A stretch of DNA of 64,000 bases from JANQRX01 sp963663975 (GTDB lineage: Bacteria > Pseudomonadota > Alphaproteobacteria > Rhizobiales > Kaistiaceae). The notes under the pieces are model-generated. The model ran no database searches. It worked only from the letters and a program-made list of their open reading frames with translations, and was not told the DNA's origin. The stretch spans positions 868,001 to 932,000 of the forward strand of contig CAXXRA010000015.1 of assembly GCA_963663975.2 (NCBI GenBank), written 5' to 3'. The translations under genes and the position numbers were made by a program. Below are positions 27,261-36,611 of this stretch, piece after piece. The number at the start of each line of letters is the position of its first letter. Position 1 is the stretch's first letter.

Positions 27261-28716
27261 CGCGACCGCACAAATGTCGACCACCAACCGGCTTCTCCTG
27301 AAGTCCGGAACCGTTATCGACGGCACCGGCGTGGCCCGTTATGCCGCCGACGTGTTGATCGAAAACGATCGCATTGCCGGGGTCGGCGAACCGGGAACCG
27401 TGCCCGAGGACGGCGCCGATCTGGTCGACGCAGCCGGGCTCGTGGTGGCGCCGGGGTTCATCGACGTTCACACCCACGACGACAACGCCGTCCTGGTCGG
27501 TCCGGACATGACCGCCAAGATCAGCCAGGGGGTCACCACCGTCATCGGCGGCAATTGCGGCATCAGCATCGCGCCCCGCGTGCTGGAGGATCCGCCGCCG
27601 CCCCTCACGCTGCTCGGCCGCGGCGATACCTTCAGGTTCCCACGGCTCAAGCATTATATCGAAGCGGTCGAGGCCGCCCGACCGGCAGTCAACATCGCCC
27701 TCCTCATTGGCCACAGTACGCTGCGTTTGGGCGCCATGGACGACGTGTCCAGGAAGGCCACGACAGCTGAGCTCGACACGATGCGCGAACGCCTCGCAGG
27801 CTGCCTGGAAGATGGCGCCATCGGCTTTTCCACCGGCCTCTACTACAAGACCAATGTCGCCGCCGACATGGACGAGGTCGCCGCGCTGGCCGAATTGCTG
27901 CCGGATTACGGGACGGTCTACGCCACCCACATGCGCGATGAGCACGATCACGTGTTGGATTCGCTGGCGGAATCCTTCGCGACCGCCGAAAAAGCCGGCG
28001 CGCCGATCGTCATTTCGCACCACAAATGCGCCGGGCCGCGTAATTGGGGACGCAGCCGCGAGACGCTCAAAGTCATCGACGAGGCGCGCGGTCGCATCGA
28101 TCTTTCCCTGGATGTCTACCCCTACGCCGCCGGGTCCACGGTTCTCGATCCCGACTGGATCGACCCCGAGGTCAGGACCATGGTCTCGTGGTCGGTCCCG
28201 CATCCCGAACTCGCCGGGCGTGATCTGGCCGACATCGCCAAAGACTGGGGATGCTCGCAGCGCGAGGCGGCGGTCAGGCTCAATCCGGCCGGCGGAATCT
28301 ACTTCCAGATGGACGAAGCCGACATGCGCCGCATCCTTGCCTACCCGCCGAGCATGATCGGATCGGACGGCCTGCCGCACGACAGCCACCCGCACCCGCG
28401 CCTGTGGGGAACGTTCCCGCGGGTCCTCGGTCACTTCTGCCGCGACGAGCAATTGTTCTCGCTCGAGCTGGCCGTGCACAAGATGACCGGCCTGTCGGCG
28501 GGCAATTTCCGTCTCACCGATCGCGGTGTCATCCGCCCCGGCGCATTCGCCGATCTGGTGGTGTTCGATCCCGACGCCATCATCGACCGGGCGACCTTCG
28601 AGGATCCGACGCAGCCCGCCGACGGAATCGCGGCAGTTTACGTCAATGGACAGCTCGCCTGGTCGAATGGCCGTCACACCGGCGCCAACTCGGGCCGCTT
28701 CGTGGGCAACCGCTAG
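27253..28716 (+). CDS. N-acyl-D-amino-acid deacylase family amidohydrolase
   Basis: Zinc amidohydrolase of 487 residues in the D-aminoacylase/dihydroorotase-like group. Metal and catalytic residues: HTHDD (from about residue 70), the family Cys in GGNCGIS, HHKC, ATHMRDE and GSDGLPHDSHPH. The GTG at 27253 overlaps the rpiR end by 8 bases; an ATG 21 bases later is possible. It cleaves an N-acyl (or other amide) bond, suggesting that the imported compound or an intermediate carries an acylated amine. Confidence 0.87.
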   Translation: MTDATAQMSTTNRLLLKSGTVIDGTGVARYAADVLIENDRIAGVGEPGTVPEDGADLVDAAGLVVAPGFIDVHTHDDNAVLVGPDMTAKISQGVTTVIGGNCGISIAPRVLEDPPPPLTLLGRGDTFRFPRLKHYIEAVEAARPAVNIALLIGHSTLRLGAMDDVSRKATTAELDTMRERLAGCLEDGAIGFSTGLYYKTNVAADMDEVAALAELLPDYGTVYATHMRDEHDHVLDSLAESFATAEKAGAPIVISHHKCAGPRNWGRSRETLKVIDEARGRIDLSLDVYPYAAGSTVLDPDWIDPEVRTMVSWSVPHPELAGRDLADIAKDWGCSQREAAVRLNPAGGIYFQMDEADMRRILAYPPSMIGSDGLPHDSHPHPRLWGTFPRVLGHFCRDEQLFSLELAVHKMTGLSAGNFRLTDRGVIRPGAFADLVVFDPDAIIDRATFEDPTQPADGIAAVYVNGQLAWSNGRHTGANSGRFVGNR

Positions 28717-28758
28717 CCGGCGCGAACGGCCAGCGCCGCCAGGGGGAGGAGCAGATTG

Positions 28759-29757
28759 ATGGACAAGGTGAGGATCGGCGTCATCGGCCTCGGCTGGTTC
28801 GGTGAGATCCACTGCGACGCGATCAAGGCGGTGCCGGGGCTGGAACTGGCGGCCCTGTGCACGCGCACCGAGGCGCGGCTGGAGGATCTGGGCGGCAAGT
28901 ATGGCGTCGCCAACCTCTCCACCGATTACAACACGCTTCTGGCAGACCCGGAGATCGACGCGGTGAGCGTGGTGACCATGTGGGACCAGCACACCGAACC
29001 GACCCTGGCGGCGCTGGCCGCGGGAAAGCACGTCTTCCTCGAAAAGCCGATGGCCGACTCCGTTGATGATTGCCGCCGGATCGTGGACGCGGCCGCACGC
29101 GCCAAAGGCCACCTCATGGTCGGCCACATTTGTCGCTTCAATCCACGCTACGCCGCGGCCAAGCGCCAGATCGCCGACGGCAATATCGGCAATGTCCTGA
29201 GCCTGTCGTCGCGACGCAACATCCCCGCCATGTGGACCCCCGAAATCCTCAACAAGATCGGCCCGATCGCCGGCGACGCCATTCACGATACCGATCTGAT
29301 GCTGTGGTTCACCGGCGCCCGGATCGTCAGCGCCTACGCCCAGACCGTCGATCTGCGCGGCAAGAAGTACCCCGATGTCGCGCAGACCATGTACCGTTTC
29401 GACAATGGCGCCACTGCAACCCTGGAGACCGTCTGGTGCATGCCGGACAAGACGCCCTTCGATATCGACGAACGCATGAGCGTGATCGGTTCGGACGGTT
29501 TCGTCCACATCCAGGATACCTTCCCCAATATCGGCATCGTGACCAAGGACGGCTTCCGCAGCCCCGACACCACCTATTGGCCGGAGATCCACGGCATGGT
29601 CGGCGGTGCGCTGCGTGACGAGTTCGCCTACTTCGCCCGCTGCTGTGCCACCGATACCGCGCCCGCCATTATCACGCCGGAAGAATCCATGGCCGCGGTC
29701 GAAGCCGTTCTGGCGGCAGAGGAATCGGCGGCGACCGGCAAGGTGGTCGAACTTTGA
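28759..29757 (+). CDS. Gfo/Idh/MocA family oxidoreductase
   Basis: Protein of 332 residues: Rossmann GVIGLGWFG, canonical FLEKPMADS (EKP) and a C-terminal domain with GDAIHDTDLMLWFTG carrying the catalytic His-Asp arrangement. GGAGGAGCAG precedes ATG 28759. Second dehydrogenase of this type in the locus and the one with the intact EKP motif; sugar, cyclitol or amino-sugar substrates are usual. Confidence 0.9.
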   Translation: MDKVRIGVIGLGWFGEIHCDAIKAVPGLELAALCTRTEARLEDLGGKYGVANLSTDYNTLLADPEIDAVSVVTMWDQHTEPTLAALAAGKHVFLEKPMADSVDDCRRIVDAAARAKGHLMVGHICRFNPRYAAAKRQIADGNIGNVLSLSSRRNIPAMWTPEILNKIGPIAGDAIHDTDLMLWFTGARIVSAYAQTVDLRGKKYPDVAQTMYRFDNGATATLETVWCMPDKTPFDIDERMSVIGSDGFVHIQDTFPNIGIVTKDGFRSPDTTYWPEIHGMVGGALRDEFAYFARCCATDTAPAIITPEESMAAVEAVLAAEESAATGKVVEL

Positions 29758-30284
29758 CGGCGGCGGACGGTAGGTCGCCGATGACGGGCCGACCGGCGAG
29801 CTGCCTCAAACATGTCGGCGTCTCCGTACCCGACATCGACGCGGCCATTGCGTGGTACCGCAAGGTGTTCGGCTTCACGCTGATTGCCGAGCCCGCCGAA
29901 GTCGGGCTGGACGGGTCGCATTTCGGCAATCTCGCCGGCAACATTCGCGGCGGCCGCTTCGGCGGCATGAAGATCGCCCACATGGTCACCGGCGACGGCA
30001 TCGGGTTCGAGCTGTTCGAGTTTCTCGAACCTACGCCGGAACGGCGCGCCGACACCATGGAATACTGGAAGAACGGTTTCTTCCACATCGCCATCACCGA
30101 TACCGACGTCGACGCCAAGGTGGCGGAGATCGTCGCCGCCGGCGGCCTCCAGCGCTCCGACATCTGGGTTCTGTTTCCCGACGACGAAGAGGACATCAAG
30201 GTGTGCTACTGCGAGGACCCGTTCGGCAACGTCATCGAGGTCATCTCGCAGCGCTACGAAAGCGCATTGGCCAATCGCGGCTGA
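29754..30284 (+). CDS. VOC (glyoxalase-fold) protein
   Basis: Protein of up to 176 residues with two beta-alpha-beta-beta-beta modules: HVGVSVPDIDAAIAWYRKVF, FFHIAITDTDVDA and the C-terminal CYCEDPFGNVIEVISQ with the terminal metal-ligand Glu. It starts at TTG 29754 overlapping the previous stop, or at ATG 29781. Last gene of the plus-strand operon. Isomerase, lyase or ring-opening dioxygenase chemistry is possible in this fold; the exact reaction is not readable. Confidence 0.82.
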   Translation: MTAADGRSPMTGRPASCLKHVGVSVPDIDAAIAWYRKVFGFTLIAEPAEVGLDGSHFGNLAGNIRGGRFGGMKIAHMVTGDGIGFELFEFLEPTPERRADTMEYWKNGFFHIAITDTDVDAKVAEIVAAGGLQRSDIWVLFPDDEEDIKVCYCEDPFGNVIEVISQRYESALANRG

Positions 30285-30336
30285 TCTGGATTGGGACGAT
30301 CGGCCGGCTGTCCGTTCGGCCGCAGCGTACCGGGAC

Positions 30337-31152
30337 TCAGTCGCGACCACCGCCGAGAAACGCGGCCACCCGGCGATTGAATTCGGCCGGCCGCTGGTAG
30401 AACATGACGTGGCCGCAGCCTTCCATGATGCCGAGTTCGGCATCGGCAATGTCTTCGGCCAGATGGCGCGACAGGTGAAGCCGGGTGAAGGCATCCGCCT
30501 CTCCAGCCAGGATCAGCAACGGGGAACCAATCGCGCCGAGTCGTTGGGCCGTATCATGCCTGAGACAGGCGTTGGCTTGAGCGGCAAAGACCGCCGCCGA
30601 TTCCTCTTTGCCCGCTGCAACCGCGTCGGCCACCATCCGCTCGATCGCGTCGATAGTGGCGAAGCGCTCCAGGAAGTCGCCGTGCGCGAACCCGATCAGC
30701 GACAGGAATTGCTGGACGGCGACCGACCAGCCATCGCCCTTGTCGCCTTCGGTTTCGGCCATGTCACGCATGATCGTGAAGCAGCGCTCGAGATAGCGGT
30801 CGCAGGCCGCGCAGCTGCACACGAGCGCCGCGCGCTCGACCATGGCGGGGTGGTTGAGCGCCAGTTCCTGGGCGATCGCGCCGCCCATGGAAACCCCGAG
30901 AACGTGGGCGCGTTCGACGCCGAGCCCGGTCAGCAGTCCGGCGGCGGCCTTCGCCATGTCGGCGGTGGTAAAATCGGCGGGCAGCGCATCGCTGTCACCG
31001 ATCCCGGGATTGTCGAACGTGATGCACCGGAATTCGGACGACAGATCGTCACGCTGAGGCGCCCAGCTTTCCTTCGGCGCGCCGATGCCGTTGATCATCA
31101 ACAGGCACGCGCCGGAACCGGTGATCTCGTACGCGATGCCGTCCTGCTTCAT
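30337..31152 (-). CDS. Alpha/beta hydrolase
   Basis: Protein of 271 residues: oxyanion strand INGIGAPKESW, nucleophile elbow GVSMGGAIAQ, acid in ILAGEADAFT and His in GCGHVMFYQRPAEF, in the order of the 3-oxoadipate enol-lactonase/haloperoxidase-like group. ATG 31152 follows GGGTAAGCGGG. It is convergent with the VOC operon and divergent from the flavoprotein gene. Confidence 0.87.
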   Translation of the reverse strand: MKQDGIAYEITGSGACLLMINGIGAPKESWAPQRDDLSSEFRCITFDNPGIGDSDALPADFTTADMAKAAAGLLTGLGVERAHVLGVSMGGAIAQELALNHPAMVERAALVCSCAACDRYLERCFTIMRDMAETEGDKGDGWSVAVQQFLSLIGFAHGDFLERFATIDAIERMVADAVAAGKEESAAVFAAQANACLRHDTAQRLGAIGSPLLILAGEADAFTRLHLSRHLAEDIADAELGIMEGCGHVMFYQRPAEFNRRVAAFLGGGRD

Positions 31153-31410
31153 CCCGCTTACCCTACCCTCGACCGTGCCGGCGGCAACTACGCCTGTTCG
31201 TCGGGGGGGACAATCGCTGAGCGCTTGTCGGCGGTCACCCCCACAACCCGAAAAGGTACCCTTCGCGGCGAAACCAAGCCCAGTGATTTTGGGCCAATAG
31301 CCGAGAATGTGCCACGATCGGCGGTTCAAACGCGCAAGCGTGAATGCTGGCGGCCGTTTGGCCGGCGACAATCCGGCAGGAACCGGCAGGTGTCGGAAGC
31401 AGGGGGCAAA

Positions 31411-32619
31411 ATGAACGAGTTTGGAGCCATCGTCGTGGGCGGCGGCCAGGCCGGTCTGGCGGCGAGCCACGAACTCGGGAAGGCCGACGTTGACCACATC
31501 GTTCTTGAACGCGACCGCATCGGTGAAACCTGGCGACGGCATTGGCAGAGTTTCTGCCTCGTCACACCGAACTGGTCGGTTCAACTCCCTGGTCACCCCT
31601 ATGACGGCGACGATCCAGACGGCTTTATGCCCCGCGACGAGATCGTGGCTTACCTCAACCGCTACGCGGCGAGTTTCAACGCTCCCGTTCGCGAAGGTGT
31701 CGCCGTGGCGTCGGTCACGGCCGGCAACGGCGACCGATTTGCCCTCGACACGAGCGACGGTGCGTATCGCGCAGCTTCCCTTGTGCTCGCCACCGGCGCC
31801 TACCAGCGCCCCCATCGCCCCGCCGGCGCCGACACGCTTCCCATCCATCTGCTTCGGATCGACGTCGACGGTTACCACAGCCCCGAAGCGCTGCCGTCGG
31901 GTGCAGTCCTGATCGTCGGCAGCGGCCAGTCGGGGTGCCAGATCGCCGAGGAACTGCACCAGGCCGGGCGGCAGGTGGTGCTGGCCTGCGGCCGCGCGCC
32001 GTGGTGTCCGCGACGCATCGGCGATCATGACCTGGTGTGGTGGGCGGTGGAGTCCGGATTCTTCGACGCCACCGTGGAATCGCTTCCCAGCCCCAACGCC
32101 CGGCTCGCGGCCAACATTCTGGCCAGCGGCCACCAGGGTGGTCATGACATGCATTTGCGGACCCTGCGCGCCCTCGGCATTACGCTCACCGGGCATTTCC
32201 GCGGCGCGAACGGCACCACGGCCCACTTTGCCCCGGACCTCGCCGACAGCCTCGCATGGGGCGACGAGCGCTATCAACAACTCAAAGGTCTCGTCAAAAA
32301 GGTCGTGGACCGTGACGGGCTCGAACTCCCCGATCTTTCCGATCCTGAGCCGTTCGATCCGGCCATGCCGGAGGAAGTCGATCTCACCGGATTCGGCACG
32401 GTGTTGTTTGCCGGCGGCTTCCGTCCAGATTTCTCATGGCTGTCATGGCCGGACGCCTTCGACGAACACGGTTTCCCGCTCCAGAAGGACGGTACCAGCA
32501 CCGTCGTTGATGGCCTGCATTTCGTCGGGCTTCATTTCCTGCGCAAACGCAAATCGGCCCTGTTGATCGGGGTCGGCGAGGATGCCGCCATCGTCGCCGG
32601 CGCAATCGCCGGCAGCTGA
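31411..32619 (+). CDS. Flavin-containing monooxygenase-like oxidoreductase (CzcO family)
   Basis: Protein of 402 residues with two nucleotide motifs: FAD VVGGGQAGLAASHEL at the N-terminus and NADPH IVGSGQSGCQIAEEL in the middle, plus LATGAYQRPHRP. Class B flavin monooxygenase-like enzymes insert oxygen or oxidise N/S centres. AGGGGGCAAA precedes ATG 31411. Divergent from the hydrolase gene with about 260 bases between. Confidence 0.88.
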   Translation: MNEFGAIVVGGGQAGLAASHELGKADVDHIVLERDRIGETWRRHWQSFCLVTPNWSVQLPGHPYDGDDPDGFMPRDEIVAYLNRYAASFNAPVREGVAVASVTAGNGDRFALDTSDGAYRAASLVLATGAYQRPHRPAGADTLPIHLLRIDVDGYHSPEALPSGAVLIVGSGQSGCQIAEELHQAGRQVVLACGRAPWCPRRIGDHDLVWWAVESGFFDATVESLPSPNARLAANILASGHQGGHDMHLRTLRALGITLTGHFRGANGTTAHFAPDLADSLAWGDERYQQLKGLVKKVVDRDGLELPDLSDPEPFDPAMPEEVDLTGFGTVLFAGGFRPDFSWLSWPDAFDEHGFPLQKDGTSTVVDGLHFVGLHFLRKRKSALLIGVGEDAAIVAGAIAGS

Positions 32620-32645
32620 GCCCACGCCGACTGCAACGCCACCGC

Positions 32646-33569
32646 CTAACCTCGCCTCCACCGCGACCAGATCAGCGGCGTGAAGAACATCGGGAACTGA
32701 TAGAGCGCAATGAACAATGCGGTCAGCGGGTCGGTGGGCATGGCAGCGAGATAGATCGCCAGATTGCGGTTGCCCGACATGAAGCCAAGCGCCCCGGCGG
32801 TCGGACGATCCATGCGGCGCGACAAGGCGGAGGCGACCAGGAAATTGGTGCCCAGATTGAGGGCCACCGCCAGCACCAGCGTTCCCAGAGCAAGCACGGG
32901 ATGGGCGACGATGGTTCCGCCAATGCCCTCGAACAGGGGAATGATGAACAGCCCCATGCTGATGGTCACCAGGCCGTCGAAGGCCGGTTCGTTGCCGGCG
33001 ATCCACGCGGCCCCCAACAGCCGCCGCACAACGACGCCAAGGATGAGCCCGCCAATGACGATCGCCAGCAGGCGGACAAACAGTATGTCGGCCGGAACCT
33101 GTAGGGGTTCCAGCGCCACAAAAGCGAACGCCGCCGGCCCGATCAGCGGCGTGACCAGGGTCGCCACCACGGTGACTTCGAGCGCCAGCATGGCGTCGAA
33201 GCCGAGCAGAAAGCAGAACGCCGCAGCGGCCGAGATCGGCGGCGCGGCGGCATAGATGATCAGCATGATCGAGGCCGGCGCGCCGATGCCGAAGGCCACG
33301 ACGATGAGGTAGACCACCGCCACCGTTCCGGGAATCAGCACGACCGTGATCGCCAGCAGGCGAACCAGATGCCGTGGATCGGCGAGTCGCGTGGCGAGGT
33401 CTCTAAGATCGATCCGGGCGATCGCCAGGCCGAGCAGAAGGACCACGAACGCCGGCAGGGCCGGCCGCAGAAGCGTGGACAGCCACGGCAATGCCAATGC
33501 GGCGATCGAGAACGCCGCCAGCCACCATCGCGACCGGACACCGAGCCAGCTTAGAGCCCTTTCGATCAA
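32646..33569 (-). CDS. Bile acid:sodium symporter (SBF) family transporter
   Basis: Membrane protein of 307 residues with about ten hydrophobic segments. GFMSGNRNLAIYLA is the conserved SBF/arsenite-permease-like motif in the C-terminal half. Sodium-driven uptake or efflux of an organic anion is likely. The only start is TTG 33569, which lies inside one arm of a 20-bp inverted repeat (33553-33572). Confidence 0.78.
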   Translation of the reverse strand: MIERALSWLGVRSRWWLAAFSIAALALPWLSTLLRPALPAFVVLLLGLAIARIDLRDLATRLADPRHLVRLLAITVVLIPGTVAVVYLIVVAFGIGAPASIMLIIYAAAPPISAAAAFCFLLGFDAMLALEVTVVATLVTPLIGPAAFAFVALEPLQVPADILFVRLLAIVIGGLILGVVVRRLLGAAWIAGNEPAFDGLVTISMGLFIIPLFEGIGGTIVAHPVLALGTLVLAVALNLGTNFLVASALSRRMDRPTAGALGFMSGNRNLAIYLAAMPTDPLTALFIALYQFPMFFTPLIWSRWRRG

Positions 33570-33823
33570 CTCAGGGTCAATTCTGTTTCTCGATCGGCCA
33601 GGCGATCAATCGTCGAAACGGTCGACGGGCGATGCCACCGCATCGTTCCAGATTGGTTCGGCGTTGGGCGCCCGCCGATCGGAAACCCGAAGAGACGGGC
33701 AATTTTGCGCCAATTCCTACGCAAAGTTTCTCGACCGTATCCAGATACGCCCATCGAACCTTGACTTGATCTTGTCACAAAATCGCTCCGTCAGAATGGC
33801 TCCGAGTTGATCGAAAGGGCTCT
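33553..33823. repeat. 20-bp inverted repeat bounding the SBF-oxidase intergenic region
   Basis: GAGTTGATCGAAAGGGCTCT occurs on the plus strand at 33804-33823 and on the minus strand at 33572-33553, 231 bases apart. Similarity extends inward imperfectly (both arms carry ATTCTG). The left arm contains the SBF start codon; the right arm ends near the 3' end of the oxidase gene. A degenerate miniature transposable element or a shared operator would fit. Confidence 0.5.
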
Positions 33824-33833
33824 GGAAGCCCGG

Positions 33834-35114
33834 TCAGCCGACGCCCACCGAGACTTGCGGTACGCCACCGCGGCCGTTCTTGTCGAACCGATCGGCCGCA
33901 TAGGGCGAAATATCGGTGTTGCCGAGCCGCTCCAATGCTATGTCACCCGCCATCCTGCCAAGCCGCGGCCCAATTGTCATGCCAATGTGGTGGGAACCGA
34001 AGGCAAACACGACCCGCGGCGCCTTGGGCGCGTGGCCTAACAGCGGCAGACTGTCGGCGGTCGAGGGCCGGTGACCCATCCACTCCGCCTCACCCTGCCA
34101 GGTCAGCCGCGGATAGACACGTCTGATCTGGCGCCGAATGAGATTGATCGGTCCCTTGGATGGCGGCGCTTCCAGGCCGCCAAACTCGACCACGCCGGCG
34201 CACCGCAGCGCGCCGGTCATCGGGGTGACGACGACCTTGGCATCGGCGACCATGTAGGGGATCGGCGGGCTGTGACTGGGCTGTTGCAGATCGAGATGAT
34301 AGCCGCGCTCGCTTTCCATGCTGGCTCGGTGGCCGATTTTTTCGGCCAGCGCCTTCGACCACACCCCCGCCGCCAGCACAACCTTGTCCGCGCTCAGGCT
34401 GTCGCCATCGGCGAGCGTGACCGTTCCATTGCCGATCTCGGCGGCCTCCGCCTGCCGAAACGTGCCGCCCTGTTTCCGAAAATGTCCCGCGAGCGCGGCG
34501 AGATACGCGCCGGGATCGGTGATCCAGCCGTGATCCTTGAAAACGGCGGCGAAATTATAGGCCTCACCCAGTTCGGGATCGGCGTCGGCCAGCGCCTGGC
34601 GGCCTCGTTCCTCGAAGCCGAAGCCGTAGGCGTCACGCAAGCCCATGGCCAGGGCATCGCCCTCGAAAGCAGCGCGATCGGGATAGAGATAGGCGTATTC
34701 GCCGGTGGCAACATAGCGTTCGGCGCCGGTGCCGGCTGACAGCGCCATGTGCTGGTCGACGCTGTCGGTGGTGAGCGGCTCGAGTGCCTTGACGATCGCC
34801 CTCATCCGCCCGCCCGACCCATTGTGCAAAAACGGTATCAGCCATGGCAGCAAGCGCGGCAGGTAGGACCAGCGCAAAAACAGCGGCGAGTCGCGATCGA
34901 GCAGCATTTTCGGTGCCTTGGCCAACAGCCCCGGAACCGAGACCGGGACGATGGCGCAGCGCGCCAGAATACCGCCATTGCCGTAGGAGGCCTGGGCTGC
35001 GTCGTCGGGCATGACGCGATCGATCAGGGTGACGTCGACACCCGCGCGGCGCAGCCATTCGGCCGCGGAGAGGCCGGTGATACCGGCGCCGACGACGATC
35101 GCCGAGCCGATCAT
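33834..35114 (-). CDS. D-amino-acid dehydrogenase (DadA-like) FAD oxidoreductase
   Basis: Protein of 426 residues of the DAO fold: VVGAGITGLSAAEWLRRAG at the FAD site, ASYGNGGILA near residue 45 as in DadA, and C-terminal GHRPSTADSLPLLG and FGSHHIGMTIGP. Oxidises a D-amino acid or related amine to the imino acid and passes electrons to the membrane. ATG 35114 is preferred (GGAGTGGGTGGC upstream) over a GTG 9 bases earlier. Confidence 0.86.
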   Translation of the reverse strand: MIGSAIVVGAGITGLSAAEWLRRAGVDVTLIDRVMPDDAAQASYGNGGILARCAIVPVSVPGLLAKAPKMLLDRDSPLFLRWSYLPRLLPWLIPFLHNGSGGRMRAIVKALEPLTTDSVDQHMALSAGTGAERYVATGEYAYLYPDRAAFEGDALAMGLRDAYGFGFEERGRQALADADPELGEAYNFAAVFKDHGWITDPGAYLAALAGHFRKQGGTFRQAEAAEIGNGTVTLADGDSLSADKVVLAAGVWSKALAEKIGHRASMESERGYHLDLQQPSHSPPIPYMVADAKVVVTPMTGALRCAGVVEFGGLEAPPSKGPINLIRRQIRRVYPRLTWQGEAEWMGHRPSTADSLPLLGHAPKAPRVVFAFGSHHIGMTIGPRLGRMAGDIALERLGNTDISPYAADRFDKNGRGGVPQVSVGVG

Positions 35115-35155
35115 GCCACCCACTCCGTCACCGGTGCGGCGGCGTCCTGCAGCGG

Positions 35156-35371
35156 TTGGGCGAAAATGGGGTCATCTTGTTTCGAGATGGTGTAATTTTG
35201 CATGGATACGATGTAGAATTTGTTATCATGCGCGGGAAGAAAGCTCTCGAAAATGTTCCGTCACTTCTTGGACGCGATGTCCTAAATAGATGGAAAATCA
35301 CATTTGACTACTCGAACGATTCCCTAGCTGCTGACATCCTAAGTTCTGATGGGCAATTTCCTGCGCCCTAA
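35156..35371 (+). pseudogene. Fragment of retropepsin-like aspartic protease-fold protein
   Basis: Frame of 71 residues, AT-rich compared with its surroundings. SLLGRDVLNRWKITFDY is the conserved C-terminal end of retroviral-type aspartic protease domains in bacteria (LLGRD-LN----FD). The N-terminal part with the catalytic DTG/DSG is missing and only a TTG start exists. Best read as the tail of a foreign gene left after deletion. Confidence 0.45.
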
Positions 35372-35598
35372 CGTCAGCGCTGCCAGTACCCCGCCCAATT
35401 CCGGCTGACCGGATGCGCCAGCGCCCGCATAATTTTGCTACCGTTCAAACCTGTTGCTGCGGTAAATTTGGCGTGCGCCGCGTGCCATGGGCCCGCGAGA
35501 TATTGCACCGCTTCATCTCCAACTGGCCCGCGGCTATTTGGCGGCTGTCAGGGCACCGGCAAAGGCGTGGTGACCGCGGGGTGGAAACAACGCTTTGC

Positions 35599-36516
35599 TT
35601 ACGACAGGTGCCGCCCCTCGGCATAATACCGCCGGATGGCCCCACGCCGGCGCCGCTGGGACTCGCCATCCGATCGGTCTGACGGACGAGCCCGGCCTTG
35701 CGCGATCAGCTCCACCAGCGCCTGGTCGAAATCGAACCCGGTGAGACGACCCTCCGACACCACTTGCCGCCCGGCAACAACGAGTTCACGCACATCGTCG
35801 GCCCGCGCCCGCGCCAACATCAATTCGATCGGCGGCGTCCCGTCATGGACGATGTCACGGGTCATCGCCGCAAGATCGACGATCAGCAGATCGGCGCGCT
35901 CGCCGGTCGCAATCGACCCGTAGTCGCTGCTGCCGTCGAACACACGAAACGCGTCCGTCAACGCGGCCCGCAGCAACCGCGCCGGCGGCATCAAGTCGTC
36001 GAGCGCCATCCCCGACTGCAGTCGCCGGAACAGGCGTAATTCGCGGAACATGTCCTGGTCGTCGTCGAGGCCGATCGCAAAGCCGAGGCCGGCATCGACA
36101 AAGCGCCGGACCGGCGCGATGCCCGATCGCAGGCGCAAATTCGACGATGAATTGACGGTGACGGTGACGCCCCGCGCGGCGAGGAGTTCACACTCGCCGG
36201 GCTCGAGCCAGACCCCGTGGGCGACCGTCAGCCGCGGCGACAACAGTCCCATTCGATCGAGCCGTATCAGCGGACCCTCCGGCCATTCGCGATCAAGCCA
36301 TTGGCGCTGGCGTTCGGTTTCCAGGAGGTGCATGTGCACCCGCATGCCGGTGTCGGCCGAGACCTGGGCGATCCGCTCCAGGGTTTCCGGCGTGCACCAT
36401 TGCGGTCCGATCGGCCCCGATTGAACGTTGAAGAGATCGGACCGGTGGGCGCCGGCGATGGCGATGGCGTTGTCGACTGTCCTCCTCGCCCGATCGCTGG
36501 CGGTCGACCAAGGCAT
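35599..36516 (-). pseudogene. N-terminally truncated amidohydrolase (TRZ/ATZ, guanine-deaminase-like)
   Basis: 305 residues matching the last two thirds of an about 450-residue deaminase/chlorohydrolase. Present are the metal His in VHMHLLETERQRQW, the next His in VAHGVWL and the Asp in GLDDDQDM. The N-terminal third with the HxH metal motif is gone: the frame is open a little upstream but meets the end of glpD at 36612. Probably an inactive remnant, unless it starts at ATG 36516 with a new role. Confidence 0.7.
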
Positions 36517-36611
36517 CGTACACTCCGCCAGGTTCAGTTTTCGTGGCTGGTCCGCAGGGTGGCCACCACCCCAGGCGCGGGCGCGTGCCCTGGCCCAATG
36601 AGGGGGCCGCT

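Noticed and set aside
27214..29592. 792-codon minus-strand frame opposite the deacylase and dehydrogenase genes
   Set aside because: Mirror of two clearly identified genes on the plus strand; no family features.
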